Source of the DNA: Raineyella sp964402325
Lineage (GTDB): Bacteria > Actinomycetota > Actinomycetes > Propionibacteriales > Propionibacteriaceae
Assembly: GCA_964402325.1 (NCBI GenBank)
Contig: CAYOBI010000012.1
Location: forward strand, 1 to 45,211
Length of the DNA stretch: 45,211 bases
Direction: 5' to 3'
This document shows positions 43,913 through 45,211 of the stretch, piece after piece. How positions within the stretch are numbered: the first letter of the stretch is position 1; each line of letters opens with the position of its first letter. The translations under genes and the position numbers were made by a program. Under the pieces are notes generated by a model. It ran no database searches. It was not told the origin of the DNA and saw only the letters and a program-made list of their open reading frames with translations.

Positions 43913-45211
<1,299 letters not shown>

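Overview
This is high-GC actinobacterial chromosome with strong G/C third-position bias, start/stop overlaps of the ATGA and GTGA type, several apparently leaderless genes, and gene orders typical of Actinomycetota: nuoG-N followed by a polyprenyl synthase, rpmG-hadA-hadB-murB, trpT-secE-nusG-rplK-rplA-rplJ-rplL, and rpoB with a TTG start followed by rpoC. A Propionibacteriales-like organism is my best guess (DUF222/HNH protein, KorAB, MptB-like enzyme). No single marker in the window settles the family.

Layout. 1-8677 is the distal half of a complex I operon (end of nuoG, then nuoH to nuoN), followed without a gap by a long-chain polyprenyl diphosphate synthase (8674-9669) that probably makes the menaquinone side chain. 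9680-12673 is a compact Co/Ni ECF transporter operon (fused CbiM-CbiN, CbiQ, CbiO) ending in its own ArsR/SmtB-type sensor. A strong 11-2-11 operator palindrome overlaps the -35 of the operon's apparently leaderless promoter. 12708-18826 is a mixed accessory stretch: a DUF222/HNH endonuclease, a coupled rarD-M13 peptidase pair, a HAD phosphatase, and a lipoprotein polysaccharide deacetylase.

19002-23575 is the most unusual part. korA-korB (2-oxoglutarate:ferredoxin oxidoreductase) is transcribed away from a three-gene operon of diverged NuoB-, NuoC- and NuoI-like proteins. No NuoD, membrane arm or NADH module accompanies them. A DtxR/IdeR-type iron box lies between the two units. 23693-27948 carries an MptB-like GT-C mannosyltransferase, a 124-bp element with 20-bp terminal inverted repeats, a 3-hydroxyisobutyryl-CoA hydrolase-type enzyme, exonuclease III and YajQ.

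28151-37532 is the conserved information-processing block: tRNA-Tyr, tRNA-Thr, tRNA-Met, rpmG, hadA/hadB-like genes, murB, an inserted treZ, tRNA-Trp, secE, nusG and the L11-L1-L10-L7/L12 genes. Structured leaders are visible before rplK, rplA and rplJ, and strong terminators follow nusG, rplA and rplL. 37923-38022 is a 100-N scaffold gap flanked by identical 55-bp sequences, almost certainly an unmerged contig overlap. A TetR regulator resembling BioQ and a divergent bioB, with a perfect TGAAC-N3-GTTCA operator, sit between rplL and rpoB. rpoB is complete and rpoC runs off the right edge.
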